Assembly: GCF_003710805.1 (NCBI RefSeq)
Contig: NZ_RHHB01000024.1
Span: 1 to 43,904, forward strand
DNA: 43,904 nt
Source of the DNA: Agromyces tardus
Lineage (GTDB): Bacteria > Actinomycetota > Actinomycetes > Actinomycetales > Microbacteriaceae
Reading direction: 5' to 3'
Made by a program: the position numbers and the translations under genes. Shown here one piece after another: positions 35,667-43,904 of this stretch. Numbering within the stretch: position 1 is the first letter of the stretch; every line of letters starts with the position of its first letter. Below the pieces are notes generated by a model. That model saw nothing but the letters and a program-made list of their open reading frames with translations. It did not search any database and was not told where the DNA came from.

Positions 35667-35990
35667 GTGATTGAACCGCGACCTGCGATGTGCCTCACCG
35701 AGGAAACCGTCGCCCTTGTCATGCACTTGCTGATCTCCGGAGAAATAACGCGTCCCGTCGCATGTCGATTTGTCGCCCCCTGGGTCGAGGGAGATCTACC
35801 GACGAGCGGCAGGGCGCACTCCGGTGCCCAGTATGTGCACGGATTCGACCTCGTGGGCGACGGGGGAAGTCGCGTTTGGCATGCGCCCTCGCTCGACGAC
35901 GATCATGAGTACATCTTTGATCGAGATGAGATGGTTCACCGATGCGAGGCATGGTTGGCGAAGTCACAGCTCACGCAGCACCAGCAGTGA
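35667..35990 (+). CDS. Hypothetical small acidic protein
   Basis: 107 aa from GTG 35667 (IEPRPAMCLTEETVALVMHLLISGEITRP...). I do not recognise the family. Visible: a helix LTEETVALVMHLLISGEI, a segment RFVAPWVEGDLP, then GFDLVGDG and a charged end with DRDEMVHRCEAWLAKSQ. The size and composition resemble single-domain immunity-like proteins, which is only a guess. Divergent from the DUF6896-like gene across 184 bases and like it less GC-rich than the core genome. Confidence 0.5.
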   Translation: MIEPRPAMCLTEETVALVMHLLISGEITRPVACRFVAPWVEGDLPTSGRAHSGAQYVHGFDLVGDGGSRVWHAPSLDDDHEYIFDRDEMVHRCEAWLAKSQLTQHQQ

Positions 35991-36293
35991 CGATCTCGCT
36001 CTGAGGGGTCGGCCCGGGGACGCCCGCAGGCGGGTCCCCCACCCGCGCCCGTGCTCGAGCGAAGCACCAGGTGGCCAACCGGTCGAGGTTCCCGTGTGAC
36101 CTGCCCGCGACACCGTCCCGGTGACGGGCGCCCAAACGCTTCAAGCGGGAGCGAGCTTTGTGGAAAAGCGGTTATGGGATTTCACCATCAATTCGAATCG
36201 ACGAGGATGACGCCACTCCTCCCTTGCTCGCATCCGACCGCCGTCGCAGCGCCTCGGAGCCGAAACCAGCGGCTCCGAGGCGCTGTCAGCAGG
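35991..36293. other. Intergenic region between orphan gene and arsC
   Basis: 303 bases. Apart from the arsC terminator at the right end I see only weak GC-rich inverted repeats (e.g. around 36028-36048) and no convincing gene. Composition returns to host level in this interval, so the right edge of the transferred segment may lie here. Confidence 0.4.
36247..36285 (-). terminator. Terminator of arsC
   Basis: Perfect 16-bp stem (36247-36262 and 36270-36285) with a 7-base loop, 9 bases beyond the arsC stop. Confidence 0.85.
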
Positions 36294-36710
36294 TCATGCC
36301 GACGCGGGCTCCGGGAGCACCTCCGCCACCAGTCGCTCGACGCGTGCCCGGATCTCGTCGCGGATCGGTCGCACCGCCTCGATGCCCTGGCCGGCCGGGT
36401 CGTCGAGCTCCCAGTCCTCGTAGCGCTTGCCCGGGAAGATCGGGCATACGTCGCCGCATCCCATCGTGATCACCACGTCGGACTCGCGCACCGCGTCGGT
36501 CGTGAGCACCTTCGGAACGTTGTTCGCGATGTCGACGCCCGCCTCGGCCATCGCCTCGACGGCGACCGGGTTGATCTGGTCCTTCGGCGCGGATCCCGCA
36601 GAGAGCACCTCCACACGATCCCCCGCGATCGCGCGCAGCCACCCGGCGGCCATCTGCGAACGGCCGGCGTTGTGCACGCACACGAACAGCACGGTGGGCT
36701 TGTCGGTCAT
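36294..36710 (-). CDS. arsC: Arsenate reductase (LMW-phosphatase type)
   Basis: 138 aa. P-loop CVHNAGRS (C11-x5-R17-S18), MGCGDVCPIFPGKRYEDWELDDPAGQ with the further Cys and catalytic Asp of this family, and a C-terminal helix. It reduces arsenate to arsenite using mycothiol/mycoredoxin or thioredoxin; actinobacterial members commonly use mycothiol. It is preceded by an ArsR-type operator embedded in its promoter. No arsenite efflux gene (arsB/acr3) is in the window. RBS GGAG upstream. Confidence 0.93.
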   Translation of the reverse strand: MTDKPTVLFVCVHNAGRSQMAAGWLRAIAGDRVEVLSAGSAPKDQINPVAVEAMAEAGVDIANNVPKVLTTDAVRESDVVITMGCGDVCPIFPGKRYEDWELDDPAGQGIEAVRPIRDEIRARVERLVAEVLPEPASA

Positions 36711-36736
36711 CTGGACTCCAATCGCTCGTTACCTCA

Positions 36737-36764
36737 AGCATAGATCACGATCTATGCATTGCAA
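36737..36764 (-). promoter_or_regulatory. arsC promoter (-35 TTGCAA, -10 TATGCT)
   Basis: Minus-strand TTGCAA (36764-36759), 16-base spacer, TATGCT (36742-36737). The spacer and -10 are covered by the palindromic operator at 36738-36757, so a bound repressor would block polymerase. Confidence 0.6.
36738..36757. promoter_or_regulatory. ArsR-type operator of arsC
   Basis: GCATAGATC AC GATCTATGC: perfect 9-bp arms with a 2-base spacer. It shares the ATAGA...TCTAT half-sites with the operator of the arsR-arsC fusion gene 1 kb away, so the same regulator probably binds both. Confidence 0.75.
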
Positions 36765-36855
36765 TCCCCGTTGCCGAGCATCGACGCCGATCGACGGATG
36801 CCGCGTCACCTCGCCCCCGGTGCGATGCAGCGTGCGACTCGCCCCACGCGTCACC

Positions 36856-37758
36856 TCACACGAGCGTCGCGAGCAGCTCCCGCACGTGGTGCTCGATCTC
36901 GTCACGGATGTCGCGCACGCGAGGGAGCGGAAGCCCCACCGGGTCGTCGAGTTCCCAATCGAGGTACCGGCGCCCGGGATACACGGGACACGCGTCGCCG
37001 CAGCCCATCGTCACCACGACGTCGGCCGCGCGTACGACCTCGTCGGTGAGCGGTTTCGGGAACTCTCCCCCGATCGGCACCCCGATCTCGTCGAGCGCCG
37101 TGACGACGACGGACCGCACGGCGTCGGCCGGCGCCGAGCCCGCCGTGCGCACGTGCACGCGATCTCCCGCGAGGTGGCGCAGGATCGCCGCCGCCATCTG
37201 CGACCGCCCGGCGTTCTGCACGCAGACGAAGAGCACCTCGGGGGTGCCTCCCGACCGCACCGGCGTGCGTGCCAGCGCCTCGAGGCGATCTCGGGCGAAC
37301 ACCGCGGTCGACGATGCGAGTTGCCGCGTCATCCGCGACTCCGACGTGAGGAGCGCCGCGCTCTCGCGTACATAGCGCCGCACGGTCTCGCGGCCGAAGA
37401 TGCCGGCGAATCGCTCCGCGAGGTCGCGCGTGATGCGCTCGAGGACCGCCTCGTCGAGCGCGGCCGCTCCCCCGCCCGCCGGCTCGCCGAGCAGGTCGGT
37501 CACGCGATCGACCTGGTCGGGCGCGATCGAGTACCAGGCGCGACGACCCTCCGGCCGGCGCACGAGCACGCCCTCGTCGGCGAGGGCCTTCGCGTGGTGC
37601 GACACCGTCGGCTGCGTGAGCCCGAGCGCTTCGGCGAGGGCCGTCACCGTCGCGCGCGCATCGGGGCTCTGAAGGATGAGGCCGAGCATGCGCGCGCGCG
37701 TCGGATCGGTGATGAGGGCGGCGCTCGCCGCGCTTCGATTCGCCGACCGCGATTCCAT
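36856..37758 (-). CDS. ArsR regulator - arsenate reductase fusion
   Basis: 300 aa with three parts. An ArsR winged HTH (~10-85; TVTALAEALGLTQPTVSHHAKALADEGVLVRRPEGRRAWYSI) is followed by a three-helix dimerization segment (~100-160) of the kind found in actinobacterial ArsC proteins. The last part is an LMW-phosphatase arsenate reductase domain (~172-300) with CVQNAGRS (C179-x5-R185) and MGCGDACPVYPGRRYLDWELDDPVG. It can thus both repress and reduce. Start ATG lies in the arm of its own operator and follows a leaderless -10. No efflux partner is nearby. Confidence 0.9.
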   Translation of the reverse strand: MESRSANRSAASAALITDPTRARMLGLILQSPDARATVTALAEALGLTQPTVSHHAKALADEGVLVRRPEGRRAWYSIAPDQVDRVTDLLGEPAGGGAAALDEAVLERITRDLAERFAGIFGRETVRRYVRESAALLTSESRMTRQLASSTAVFARDRLEALARTPVRSGGTPEVLFVCVQNAGRSQMAAAILRHLAGDRVHVRTAGSAPADAVRSVVVTALDEIGVPIGGEFPKPLTDEVVRAADVVVTMGCGDACPVYPGRRYLDWELDDPVGLPLPRVRDIRDEIEHHVRELLATLV

Positions 37759-37773
37759 AGACGTCAGTCTATG
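37756..37773. promoter_or_regulatory. ArsR-type operator covering the fusion gene start codon
   Basis: CATAGAC GTCA GTCTATG: 7-bp perfect arms. The arm at 37756-37762 contains the start codon (37756-37758, minus strand) and the other arm contains the -10, so autorepression would be direct. Confidence 0.75.
37766..37771 (-). promoter_or_regulatory. -10 of leaderless arsR-arsC fusion gene
   Basis: Minus-strand TAGACT, 7 bases (GACGTCT), then ATG 37758: the standard leaderless spacing. Confidence 0.55.
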
Positions 37774-37899
37774 TGCACCGCCCGCGGTGCCGCGGCGCGC
37801 CACTCCTCCGGCTGCGACGTGTCCGGCGCGCTCGAGTGGCCGGCGGCGAAGGAGCACGCGCCGCGTCCGGCCGGACGCCGCGCGTGCCGCGTTCGCGGC

Positions 37900-38238
37900 T
37901 CAGGCCTCGGCCTGGCCCGTGCGCCGCTCGTACTTCTCGAGGCGCCGTCCCGACGCGGGCATCCCGAACTCGTTGAGCGGCCCGCTGGCCACGCGTTCGG
38001 GAAGCCGTTCGTCGGTCGGGCACTCGAGCAGCACGTTCGGCGTCGATTCGTCGATGTGGTGCTCGAACATCGGGTGGCCGCAGAGCGGACACGGGCGCTC
38101 CCCCAGGTCGCTCCGATCGTCGGGACCCTCGTCGAGCACCGGCTTGTTCTCGAACGCCGGCGACATGACCTCGTCGACCCGTTCGAAGAATCGGGTGAAT
38201 CGATTTCCGGACTCTGGAACCGCCTTGTCCCCTGTCAT
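37900..38238 (-). CDS. Hypothetical zinc-ribbon protein
   Basis: 112 aa. A CPLCGHPMFEHHID motif (C50, C53, then His residues) and a later ECPTDE (C73) suggest a single metal site; the rest is charged and probably partly disordered (FTRFFERVDEVMSPAFENKPVLDEGPDDRSDLGERP in parts). It is similar to small Microbacteriaceae proteins of unknown role. Start ATG 38238. Divergent from the MerR gene; the short gap holds that gene's promoter. Confidence 0.7.
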   Translation of the reverse strand: MTGDKAVPESGNRFTRFFERVDEVMSPAFENKPVLDEGPDDRSDLGERPCPLCGHPMFEHHIDESTPNVLLECPTDERLPERVASGPLNEFGMPASGRRLEKYERRTGQAEA

Positions 38239-38310
38239 GCCGCGAATGGTACTCCCGCGGCGGCGGGCCCGCCAGAGGCGTTCGGGGGGTCTCGAGCTAT
38301 AGACAGTGGC

Positions 38311-38328
38311 ACTATCGATAGTTACAGT
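38311..38328 (+). promoter_or_regulatory. Promoter and palindromic operator of merR gene
   Basis: A perfect 12-bp palindrome ACTATCGATAGT (38311-38322) abuts a -10 TACAGT (38323-38328), 6 bases before ATG 38335. This gives a leaderless transcript with a probable autoregulatory site. Confidence 0.5.
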
Positions 38329-38334
38329 ATCCAT

Positions 38335-38997
38335 ATGCGGATGTCGGAACTCAGCGCCGCGACCGGTGCGCCGATCGCGACCATCAAGTACTACCTCCGC
38401 GAGGGACTCCTCGCGCCGGGCGAGCGCACGAGCCCGAACCAGGCGAACTACGGCGACGCGCACGTCCGCCGCATCCGCCTCGTCCGCGCGCTGCTCGGTC
38501 CCGGCGGGCTGGATGTCGCGACCGCGAAGGACGTCGTCGCTGCGATCGACTCCGACCTGCCGATCAACCATGTCTTCGGCATCGCCCAGCGCGCGGCATC
38601 CGTGCGCCTCACCGGCCTCGGAGGCGACGACGAGGCCCTCGCCAGAGTGGACGAACTGCTCGCCGGCCTGCGGATCCACCCGTCCAATCCGGGGCGCGAG
38701 GCCGCCGCCGCCGTGATCGCCGCATTCGAGTCCACCGGCCAGCGGCATGAGCCCGACTGGTATCGCCGCTCTCTCGAGGCCGCGCTCGTCGTCGCGGAGG
38801 CCGACCTCGACATGGTCGAACGCCGACAGGGGCGCGACGCCCAGGCCGAGACCGTCGTCGTGGGAACGGCCCTCGGCGACGCCCTGTTCGCCGCGCTGCG
38901 GCGGGCCGCCCAGGAGCACGTCTCCACCCTTCGCTACGAGCCGGTCGCACCGGTCGAGCCCGACCACCGGGAGCATCCAGATGTCCGTCAGCACTGA
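38335..38997 (+). CDS. MerR family transcriptional regulator
   Basis: 220 aa. An N-terminal MerR HTH and wing (MSELSAATGAPIATIKYYLREGLLAPGERTSPNQANYGDAHVRRIRLVRAL, ~3-52) precedes a long mostly helical effector region (~100-200) without the Cys pattern of metal sensors. It resembles TetR-like-C-terminal MerR proteins in actinobacteria. It overlaps the next gene by 17 bases, so it probably regulates the membrane protein encoded there. Start ATG 38335 from -10 spacing; ATG 38341 is possible. Confidence 0.88.
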   Translation: MRMSELSAATGAPIATIKYYLREGLLAPGERTSPNQANYGDAHVRRIRLVRALLGPGGLDVATAKDVVAAIDSDLPINHVFGIAQRAASVRLTGLGGDDEALARVDELLAGLRIHPSNPGREAAAAVIAAFESTGQRHEPDWYRRSLEAALVVAEADLDMVERRQGRDAQAETVVVGTALGDALFAALRRAAQEHVSTLRYEPVAPVEPDHREHPDVRQH

Positions 38998-39997
38998 GGT
39001 CCGCGCCACCGCGCAGGACGTCGACACCCGCCTCACCGTTCGCGCCGTGACCTGGCACCGACCACTCGCCGTGCTCGTCCTGCTCATGGTGGCACTCACC
39101 GCGGCGAGCGTCGCCGGACTCCTGCTCGACGAGCGCGAGCTGCTCGGCCAGCCGATCTGGGCCAAGCCCCTCAAGTTCTCGGTCTCGATCCTCATCTATT
39201 CGGTCACGTTCTCGTGGCTCATCGGCCTCACGCGCGGACGGCTGCGCCGCGTCGCGTGGTGGGCGGGCACCATCGCCGCGGCCGCACTCCTCGTCGAGAT
39301 GGCCGTCATCGTCGGCGCGGTCGTCGCCGGCACCACGAGCCACTTCAATGTGTCGACCCCGCTGAACACGACGCTCTGGGCCGTGATGGCGGCCTCCATC
39401 GTCGTCGTCTGGGTGGCGTCCCTCCTCGTGTCGCTCGCCCTGTTCCGCGCGCCGCTCGGCGACCGCGCCCGAACCCTCGCGATCCGCGCCGGCGCGCTCG
39501 TCGCGCTCCTCGGCATGGGTCTCGCGTTCCTCATGACCGGACCGACGGCGGCGCAGCTGCAGGACTTCCGGGGGGTCGCCGGGGCGCACTCCGTCGGGGT
39601 CGCCGACGGCGGCGCCGGCATCCCGATCCTCGGCTGGAGCACCGAGGGCGGCGACCTGCGCATCCCGCACTTCATCGGCATGCACGCGCTGCAGCTCCTC
39701 CCGCTCGCCGCGATCCTCCTCGAACTCGCGGCGCGACGCATCCCGCAGCTCCGACGTCCCGCGACGCGACTCGGCGTCATGCGCGTGCTCGTCGCGGTCT
39801 ACTTGGGCACCGTGGCGATCGTGACGTTCCAGGCCCTCGCCGGCGAGTCGATCGTGGCGCCCGGCGGTGCCACGATCGTCGCAAGCCTGACGCTCTGGGC
39901 GGCCGCACTCCTCGCCGTCGCCGTCACGCTCGGGGTCGCATCACGCAGCGAGGCTCCATCGCAGGTCGGCGACTCCGCGGCATCCGTCGCCCGCTGA
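38981..39997 (+). CDS. Hypothetical polytopic membrane protein
   Basis: 338 aa with about eight hydrophobic helices: PLAVLVLLMVALTAASVAGLLL, LKFSVSILIYSVTFSWLIGL, WWAGTIAAAALLVEMAVIVGAVVAG, LWAVMAASIVVVWVASLLVSLALF, and so on. The motif GQPIWAKPLKFSVS and later LRIPHFIGMHALQLLPL recur in a family of actinobacterial membrane proteins without known function; paired His residues in the HFIGMHALQ segment could bind haem or metal (guess). Coupled to the upstream merR gene by overlap. Confidence 0.75.
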   Translation: MSVSTEVRATAQDVDTRLTVRAVTWHRPLAVLVLLMVALTAASVAGLLLDERELLGQPIWAKPLKFSVSILIYSVTFSWLIGLTRGRLRRVAWWAGTIAAAALLVEMAVIVGAVVAGTTSHFNVSTPLNTTLWAVMAASIVVVWVASLLVSLALFRAPLGDRARTLAIRAGALVALLGMGLAFLMTGPTAAQLQDFRGVAGAHSVGVADGGAGIPILGWSTEGGDLRIPHFIGMHALQLLPLAAILLELAARRIPQLRRPATRLGVMRVLVAVYLGTVAIVTFQALAGESIVAPGGATIVASLTLWAAALLAVAVTLGVASRSEAPSQVGDSAASVAR

Positions 39998-40018
39998 GCC
40001 GCGCCGCGCTCGGTCCGG

Positions 40019-40738
40019 TCAGGCCTCGCCGAACCCGGATGCCGCGAGCTCGGCGAGCGCGTCGACCGCCGCCGCCCCGTCGGGGTCGCTGCTCGCGATC
40101 TCGACCTCGTCGCCCTTGACGAGGCCGAGGGCCATGATGCTCAGGAGGCTCTTCGCGTCGGTGCCGTTCACCGTGACCCGCTGCGGGAACGTCGTCGCGA
40201 GCTTCACGAGCTCGGCGGCCGGCCGAGCGTGCAGCCCGTCGGCGTTCTGGAGCGTGATCCGGCGCGCGTGCGTCGTCGATGCGGGCGTCGCCTCGACCGC
40301 GGTCGCGGCCGCACCCGCCTCGCCGACCCCGGCGCCGGGCGGCCCCGACCCGCGCGCCGACTCCGCGGCCCGCACGACCTCCTCGAGCGGCGCGCCCGAC
40401 TCGGCCGCAACGGATGCCGCGACACCGCCCTCGACGAGCGGCGCGTCGACGATCCGCACGCGGCCGCGTTGCTCGTCGTCGAGGAAGTCGAGCACCGTCT
40501 CGGCGGTGAGGATCGCGGAACCGAGGTCGCAGAGCACGACGACGCCTGCACCGGCATCCGCCTCGCCGATCGCCGTGTTCACCCGATCGAAGCTCGTGCC
40601 GATGCGACCGTCGTCGGTGCCCCCGGCCGCGACGAGCGCGGCGGTCGGCGCCATCTGGCGTGCGAGGTCGACGAGGCCCTCGGCGATGCGTTCCGAATGC
40701 GAGACGAAGACGACGCCGACACGACCAGCCGACGTCAT
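40019..40738 (-). CDS. dhaM: Dihydroxyacetone kinase PTS subunit DhaM (EIIA-HPr fusion)
   Basis: 239 aa. N-terminal EIIA-Man-like domain (~5-130) with the phospho-His in VGVVFVSHSERIAEG, an Ala/Pro/Thr linker, then an HPr domain (~155-239) with active-site His in NADGLHARPAAELVKLATTF and the regulatory Ser region AKSLLSIMALGLVKGDEV. There is no EI domain, unlike E. coli DhaM, so general PTS EI should phosphorylate it. DhaM passes phosphate to ADP bound in DhaL. Start ATG is one base after the dhaL stop. Confidence 0.93.
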   Translation of the reverse strand: MTSAGRVGVVFVSHSERIAEGLVDLARQMAPTAALVAAGGTDDGRIGTSFDRVNTAIGEADAGAGVVVLCDLGSAILTAETVLDFLDDEQRGRVRIVDAPLVEGGVAASVAAESGAPLEEVVRAAESARGSGPPGAGVGEAGAAATAVEATPASTTHARRITLQNADGLHARPAAELVKLATTFPQRVTVNGTDAKSLLSIMALGLVKGDEVEIASSDPDGAAAVDALAELAASGFGEA

Positions 40739-40739
40739 C

Positions 40740-41387
40740 TCACGCGCTCGTCCCGTTCGACGCGGCCTCCGCCGCAGCCTCGAGCAGCAACGCCGAGGAC
40801 TGGGCGCCGGGATCCCGGTGTCCGGCCGACCGCTCGCCGAGGTAGCTCGCGCGACCCTTGCGAGCGACGAGCGGCTCGGTTGCCACGGCTCCTGCGGCCG
40901 CGGCGTCGGCCGCCGCACGCAGCACGGCAGCGGCATCCGCACCGCCCGCAGCCGCGCTCGCGGCGGCGTCGACGGCAGGAGTCCACGCGTCGACCATCGT
41001 CTTGTCGCCCGACTCGGCCTTACCGCGCGCGACGATGCCGTCGCGGCCCGCCTGGAGCAGGGCGGCGACCGCGTTGCCGTCGAGGGAGACCTCGCCGCCG
41101 ACCGCGCTCGACGCCCGCAGGTACGCGGTGCCGTAGAGCGGACCCGCCGCGCCGCCGACGGTGGAGATGAGCGTCGTCGCGACGAGCTTCAGCACGTCGC
41201 CCGGCGTGGATCCGGCGGGCAGGTCGTCGAGCTTCGGCAGCACGGCCTGGAAGCCGCGATCCATGTTCTCGCCGTGGTCGCCGTCGCCGATCTCCCGGTC
41301 GAGGTTGATCAGTTCGACGCGGTGCTCCGAGACGACGTCGGCGCTGCGGCGGACCCAGTCCACCGCCCAGTTGATGTCGAGCCCCAC
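40740..41387 (-). CDS. dhaL: Dihydroxyacetone kinase subunit DhaL
   Basis: 215 aa. The ADP/Mg-binding Asp motif NLDREIGDGDHGENMDRGF (~residues 28-46) and GGAAGPLYGTAYLRA (~76-90) are characteristic of DhaL. It holds ADP permanently as a coenzyme and transfers phosphate from DhaM to dihydroxyacetone on DhaK. Start GTG 41387, 10 bp after dhaK. Confidence 0.95.
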   Translation of the reverse strand: MGLDINWAVDWVRRSADVVSEHRVELINLDREIGDGDHGENMDRGFQAVLPKLDDLPAGSTPGDVLKLVATTLISTVGGAAGPLYGTAYLRASSAVGGEVSLDGNAVAALLQAGRDGIVARGKAESGDKTMVDAWTPAVDAAASAAAGGADAAAVLRAAADAAAAGAVATEPLVARKGRASYLGERSAGHRDPGAQSSALLLEAAAEAASNGTSA

Positions 41388-41397
41388 CGGCGCGCCC

Positions 41398-42399
<1,002 letters not shown>

Positions 42400-42471
42400 G
42401 GAGATCCCTTCCCCTCGGCTGCACGCGCCCTGCGACGTTGCATCGACGCTGAGGCAGCACTCCCCTCGCCC

Positions 42472-42501
42472 AAGCTACCCCCGCATCGAGGCTGTTGGTA
42501 A
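42472..42501 (-). promoter_or_regulatory. Possible promoter of dhaKLM
   Basis: Minus-strand TTACCA, 18-base spacer, TAGCTT (42477-42472), about 73 bases upstream of dhaK. Confidence 0.35.
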
Positions 42502-42552
42502 GGGCAATCCGGGAAATGCCGCCAGCCCTTCCCCGCGCGTCCGGCACGTGGG

Positions 42553-42558
42553 TAGGGT
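42553..42558 (+). promoter_or_regulatory. Possible -10 of glpF
   Basis: TAGGGT, 59 bases upstream of the GTG start; -35 region not convincing. Confidence 0.3.
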
Positions 42559-42617
42559 GGGCCTAGTTCCGCCCCTGGGCGCGGCCCTCGGGCTCGGCGA
42601 AAGGATGGAAGGTCAAC

Positions 42618-43391
42618 GTGGACGATCTCGGTTTGTTGTTCCTCTCTGAACTCATCGGCACGGCGATGCTCGTGCTGCTCGGCTGTGGCGTCGTTGCGAA
42701 CGTCGCGCTCGCGAAGACGAAGGGCTTCAACGGCGGGTTCCTGATGGTGACCTTCGGCTGGGGCTTCGCGGTGTTCGCCGGCGTGATCGTGGCCTACATC
42801 TCGGGCGCGCACATCAACCCCGCGGTGACGCTCGGGCTCGTCGCCAACGGCGCCACCGAGTTCGGGAACGCGGCGCTGGGCGTCACCGTCCCCGTCGACT
42901 TCCTGAGCGTGAGCGCCTACATCGTCGCGCAGCTCATCGGCGCGATCATCGGCGCCGTGATCGTGTGGCTCGCCTACAAGCAGCACTTCGACGAGGCTCC
43001 CGAGCCCGCTGCGAAGCTCGGCGTCTTCTCGACCGGCCCGGCGATCCGCTCGTACGCGTGGAACCTCGTGACCGAGATCATCGGCACCTTCGTGCTCGTG
43101 TTCGTGGTGATCGGCTTCGGCCGCAACGGCGACGGGAGCGGACTCGCGGCGCTCGGCGCTCTGCCCGTGGCGCTCCTCGTGATCGGCATCGGCGTGTCCC
43201 TCGGTGGTCCCACCGGCTACGCGATCAACCCGGCGCGCGACCTCGGTCCGCGCATCGCGCACGCGCTGCTGCCCATCAAGGGCAAGGGCGCGAGCGACTG
43301 GAGCTACTCGTGGGTGCCGGTCGTCGGTCCCATCATCGGGGGCCTGCTCGCCGGATGGGCGGCGATCCCGCTGCTCCCGATCCTCGGTTGA
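42618..43391 (+). CDS. glpF: Glycerol uptake facilitator (MIP/aquaporin)
   Basis: 257 aa, six helices and two half-helices. The first NPA box is present in SGAHINPAVTLGL (~60-72) and the second in GPTGYAINPARDLGPRIAHALL (~195-216). The Asp after the second NPA (NPARD) marks the glycerol-conducting rather than water-only type. The start GTG follows AAGGATGGAAGG. It is followed by glpK after a hairpin. Confidence 0.95.
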   Translation: MDDLGLLFLSELIGTAMLVLLGCGVVANVALAKTKGFNGGFLMVTFGWGFAVFAGVIVAYISGAHINPAVTLGLVANGATEFGNAALGVTVPVDFLSVSAYIVAQLIGAIIGAVIVWLAYKQHFDEAPEPAAKLGVFSTGPAIRSYAWNLVTEIIGTFVLVFVVIGFGRNGDGSGLAALGALPVALLVIGIGVSLGGPTGYAINPARDLGPRIAHALLPIKGKGASDWSYSWVPVVGPIIGGLLAGWAAIPLLPILG

Positions 43392-43397
43392 CCTCGC

Positions 43398-43427
43398 GAC
43401 GGGCCGGCTCGAATGAGCCGGCCCGTC
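43398..43427 (+). terminator. Hairpin between glpF and glpK
   Basis: Perfect 13-bp stem GACGGGCCGGCTC / GAGCCGGCCCGTC with loop GAAT, starting 7 bases after glpF. It may end part of the glpF transcripts or stabilise their 3' end, lowering glpK expression. Confidence 0.7.
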
Positions 43428-43504
43428 TGCGTGGCCCATCTGCGTGAACCGACTGCACCAGACCGGTCGAGGATGACCGGTGATCGAAGAAATGAGAGGA
43501 CGGC

Positions 43505-43904
43505 ATGGCCGACTACATCCTGGCGATCGACCAGGGAACCACCAGTACGCGCGCGATCATCTTCGACAAGAAGGGCTCGATCGTCTCGACCGGGCAGCTC
43601 GAGCACGAGCAGATCTTCCCCAAGGCCGGCTGGGTCGAGCACGACCCCGCCGAGATCTGGCGCAACACCCGGGAGGTGATCGGCCAGGCCCTCGGCAAGG
43701 CCGACCTGACCCGCCACGACATCGCCGCGGTGGGCATCACGAACCAGCGCGAGACCGCCGTCGTGTGGGACAAGAACACCGGCGAGCCCGTCTACAACGC
43801 GATCGTGTGGCAGGACACCCGCACCCAGTCGATCGTCGACCGGCTCGCGGCCGACGGCGGCGTCGAGCGGTTCAAGCAGCAGGTCGGGCTCCCGCTCGCC
43901 ACCT
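43505..43904 (+). CDS. glpK: Glycerol kinase GlpK (5' part)
   Basis: The first 133 codons are present; the gene continues beyond the right edge. The FGGY-kinase phosphate-1 motif [18 protein letters not shown] and downstream [29 protein letters not shown] and [10 protein letters not shown] are diagnostic of glycerol kinase, which makes glycerol-3-phosphate from imported glycerol. Start ATG follows GAGAGGA. Confidence 0.96.
   Translation, partial: MADYILAIDQGTTSTRAIIFDKKGSIVSTGQLEHEQIFPKAGWVEHDPAEIWRNTREVIGQALGKADLTRHDIAAVGITNQRETAVVWDKNTGEPVYNAIVWQDTRTQSIVDRLAADGGVERFKQQVGLPLAT

Noticed and set aside
31535..36293. Integrated prophage or plasmid
   Set aside because: No phage structural, replication, relaxase or partition genes; only the recombinase trio and two small orphans.

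Overview
The window is from a high-GC actinobacterium, most likely of the family Microbacteriaceae (Agromyces- or Microbacterium-like). The evidence is strong G/C third-position use, many GTG starts, an actinobacterial RbpA, a Ski2-like helicase next to tatAC and pafBC, a tRNA without encoded CCA, and several leaderless -10/start arrangements. The genus is an inference; no rRNA or housekeeping marker here fixes it.

Left part (1-19.3 kb) is core chromosome. A LexA-boxed imuA-like/imuB mutasome operon runs off the left edge, followed by a Pr6Pr membrane protein, tRNA-Leu(GAG), an M20 peptidase and uppP. Then comes a conserved actinobacterial block: PAC2 protein (divergent), HAD hydrolase, trmI, FKBP lipoprotein, pafB, pafC, tatA, tatC, helicase and lnt. 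The Pup-proteasome genes that usually sit between trmI and pafBC are missing at this place. rbpA, a GDPD, an SPFH/NfeD pair and an SDR with a lost catalytic tyrosine close this part.

Middle part (19.3-31.5 kb) is mixed. It holds an HdeD-like protein, a SulP transporter, and an AraC regulator/VOC protein/UvrA-like ABC protein set that looks like compound resistance or sequestration. These are followed by a DUF1801 protein, a dGTPase, and a divergent XRE regulator versus MFS pump plus alcohol dehydrogenase.

The segment 31.55-36.3 kb is visibly different. It is less GC-rich and has short palindromes and direct repeats. It carries a compact three-gene recombinase module: a tyrosine recombinase with intact catalytic residues, a small HTH protein, and a zinc-knuckle recombinase relative that looks catalytically dead. 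Two orphan small genes follow. This is the best candidate for an under-described system.

Right part (36.2-43.9 kb): two arsenate reductases, one fused to an ArsR regulator, each have a palindromic operator on the promoter. Then come a zinc-ribbon protein and a MerR regulator with a membrane protein. A dihydroxyacetone kinase operon (dhaKLM, with DhaM fused to HPr) lies divergent from glpF-glpK, giving a glycerol/dihydroxyacetone catabolic unit cut by the right edge.

Across the core regions a non-palindromic 9-mer (GGATGCCGC or its complement) recurs at least 22 times on both strands, usually with non-preferred codons. I saw no copy between 30.33 and 36.80 kb, the stretch that contains the recombinase segment.
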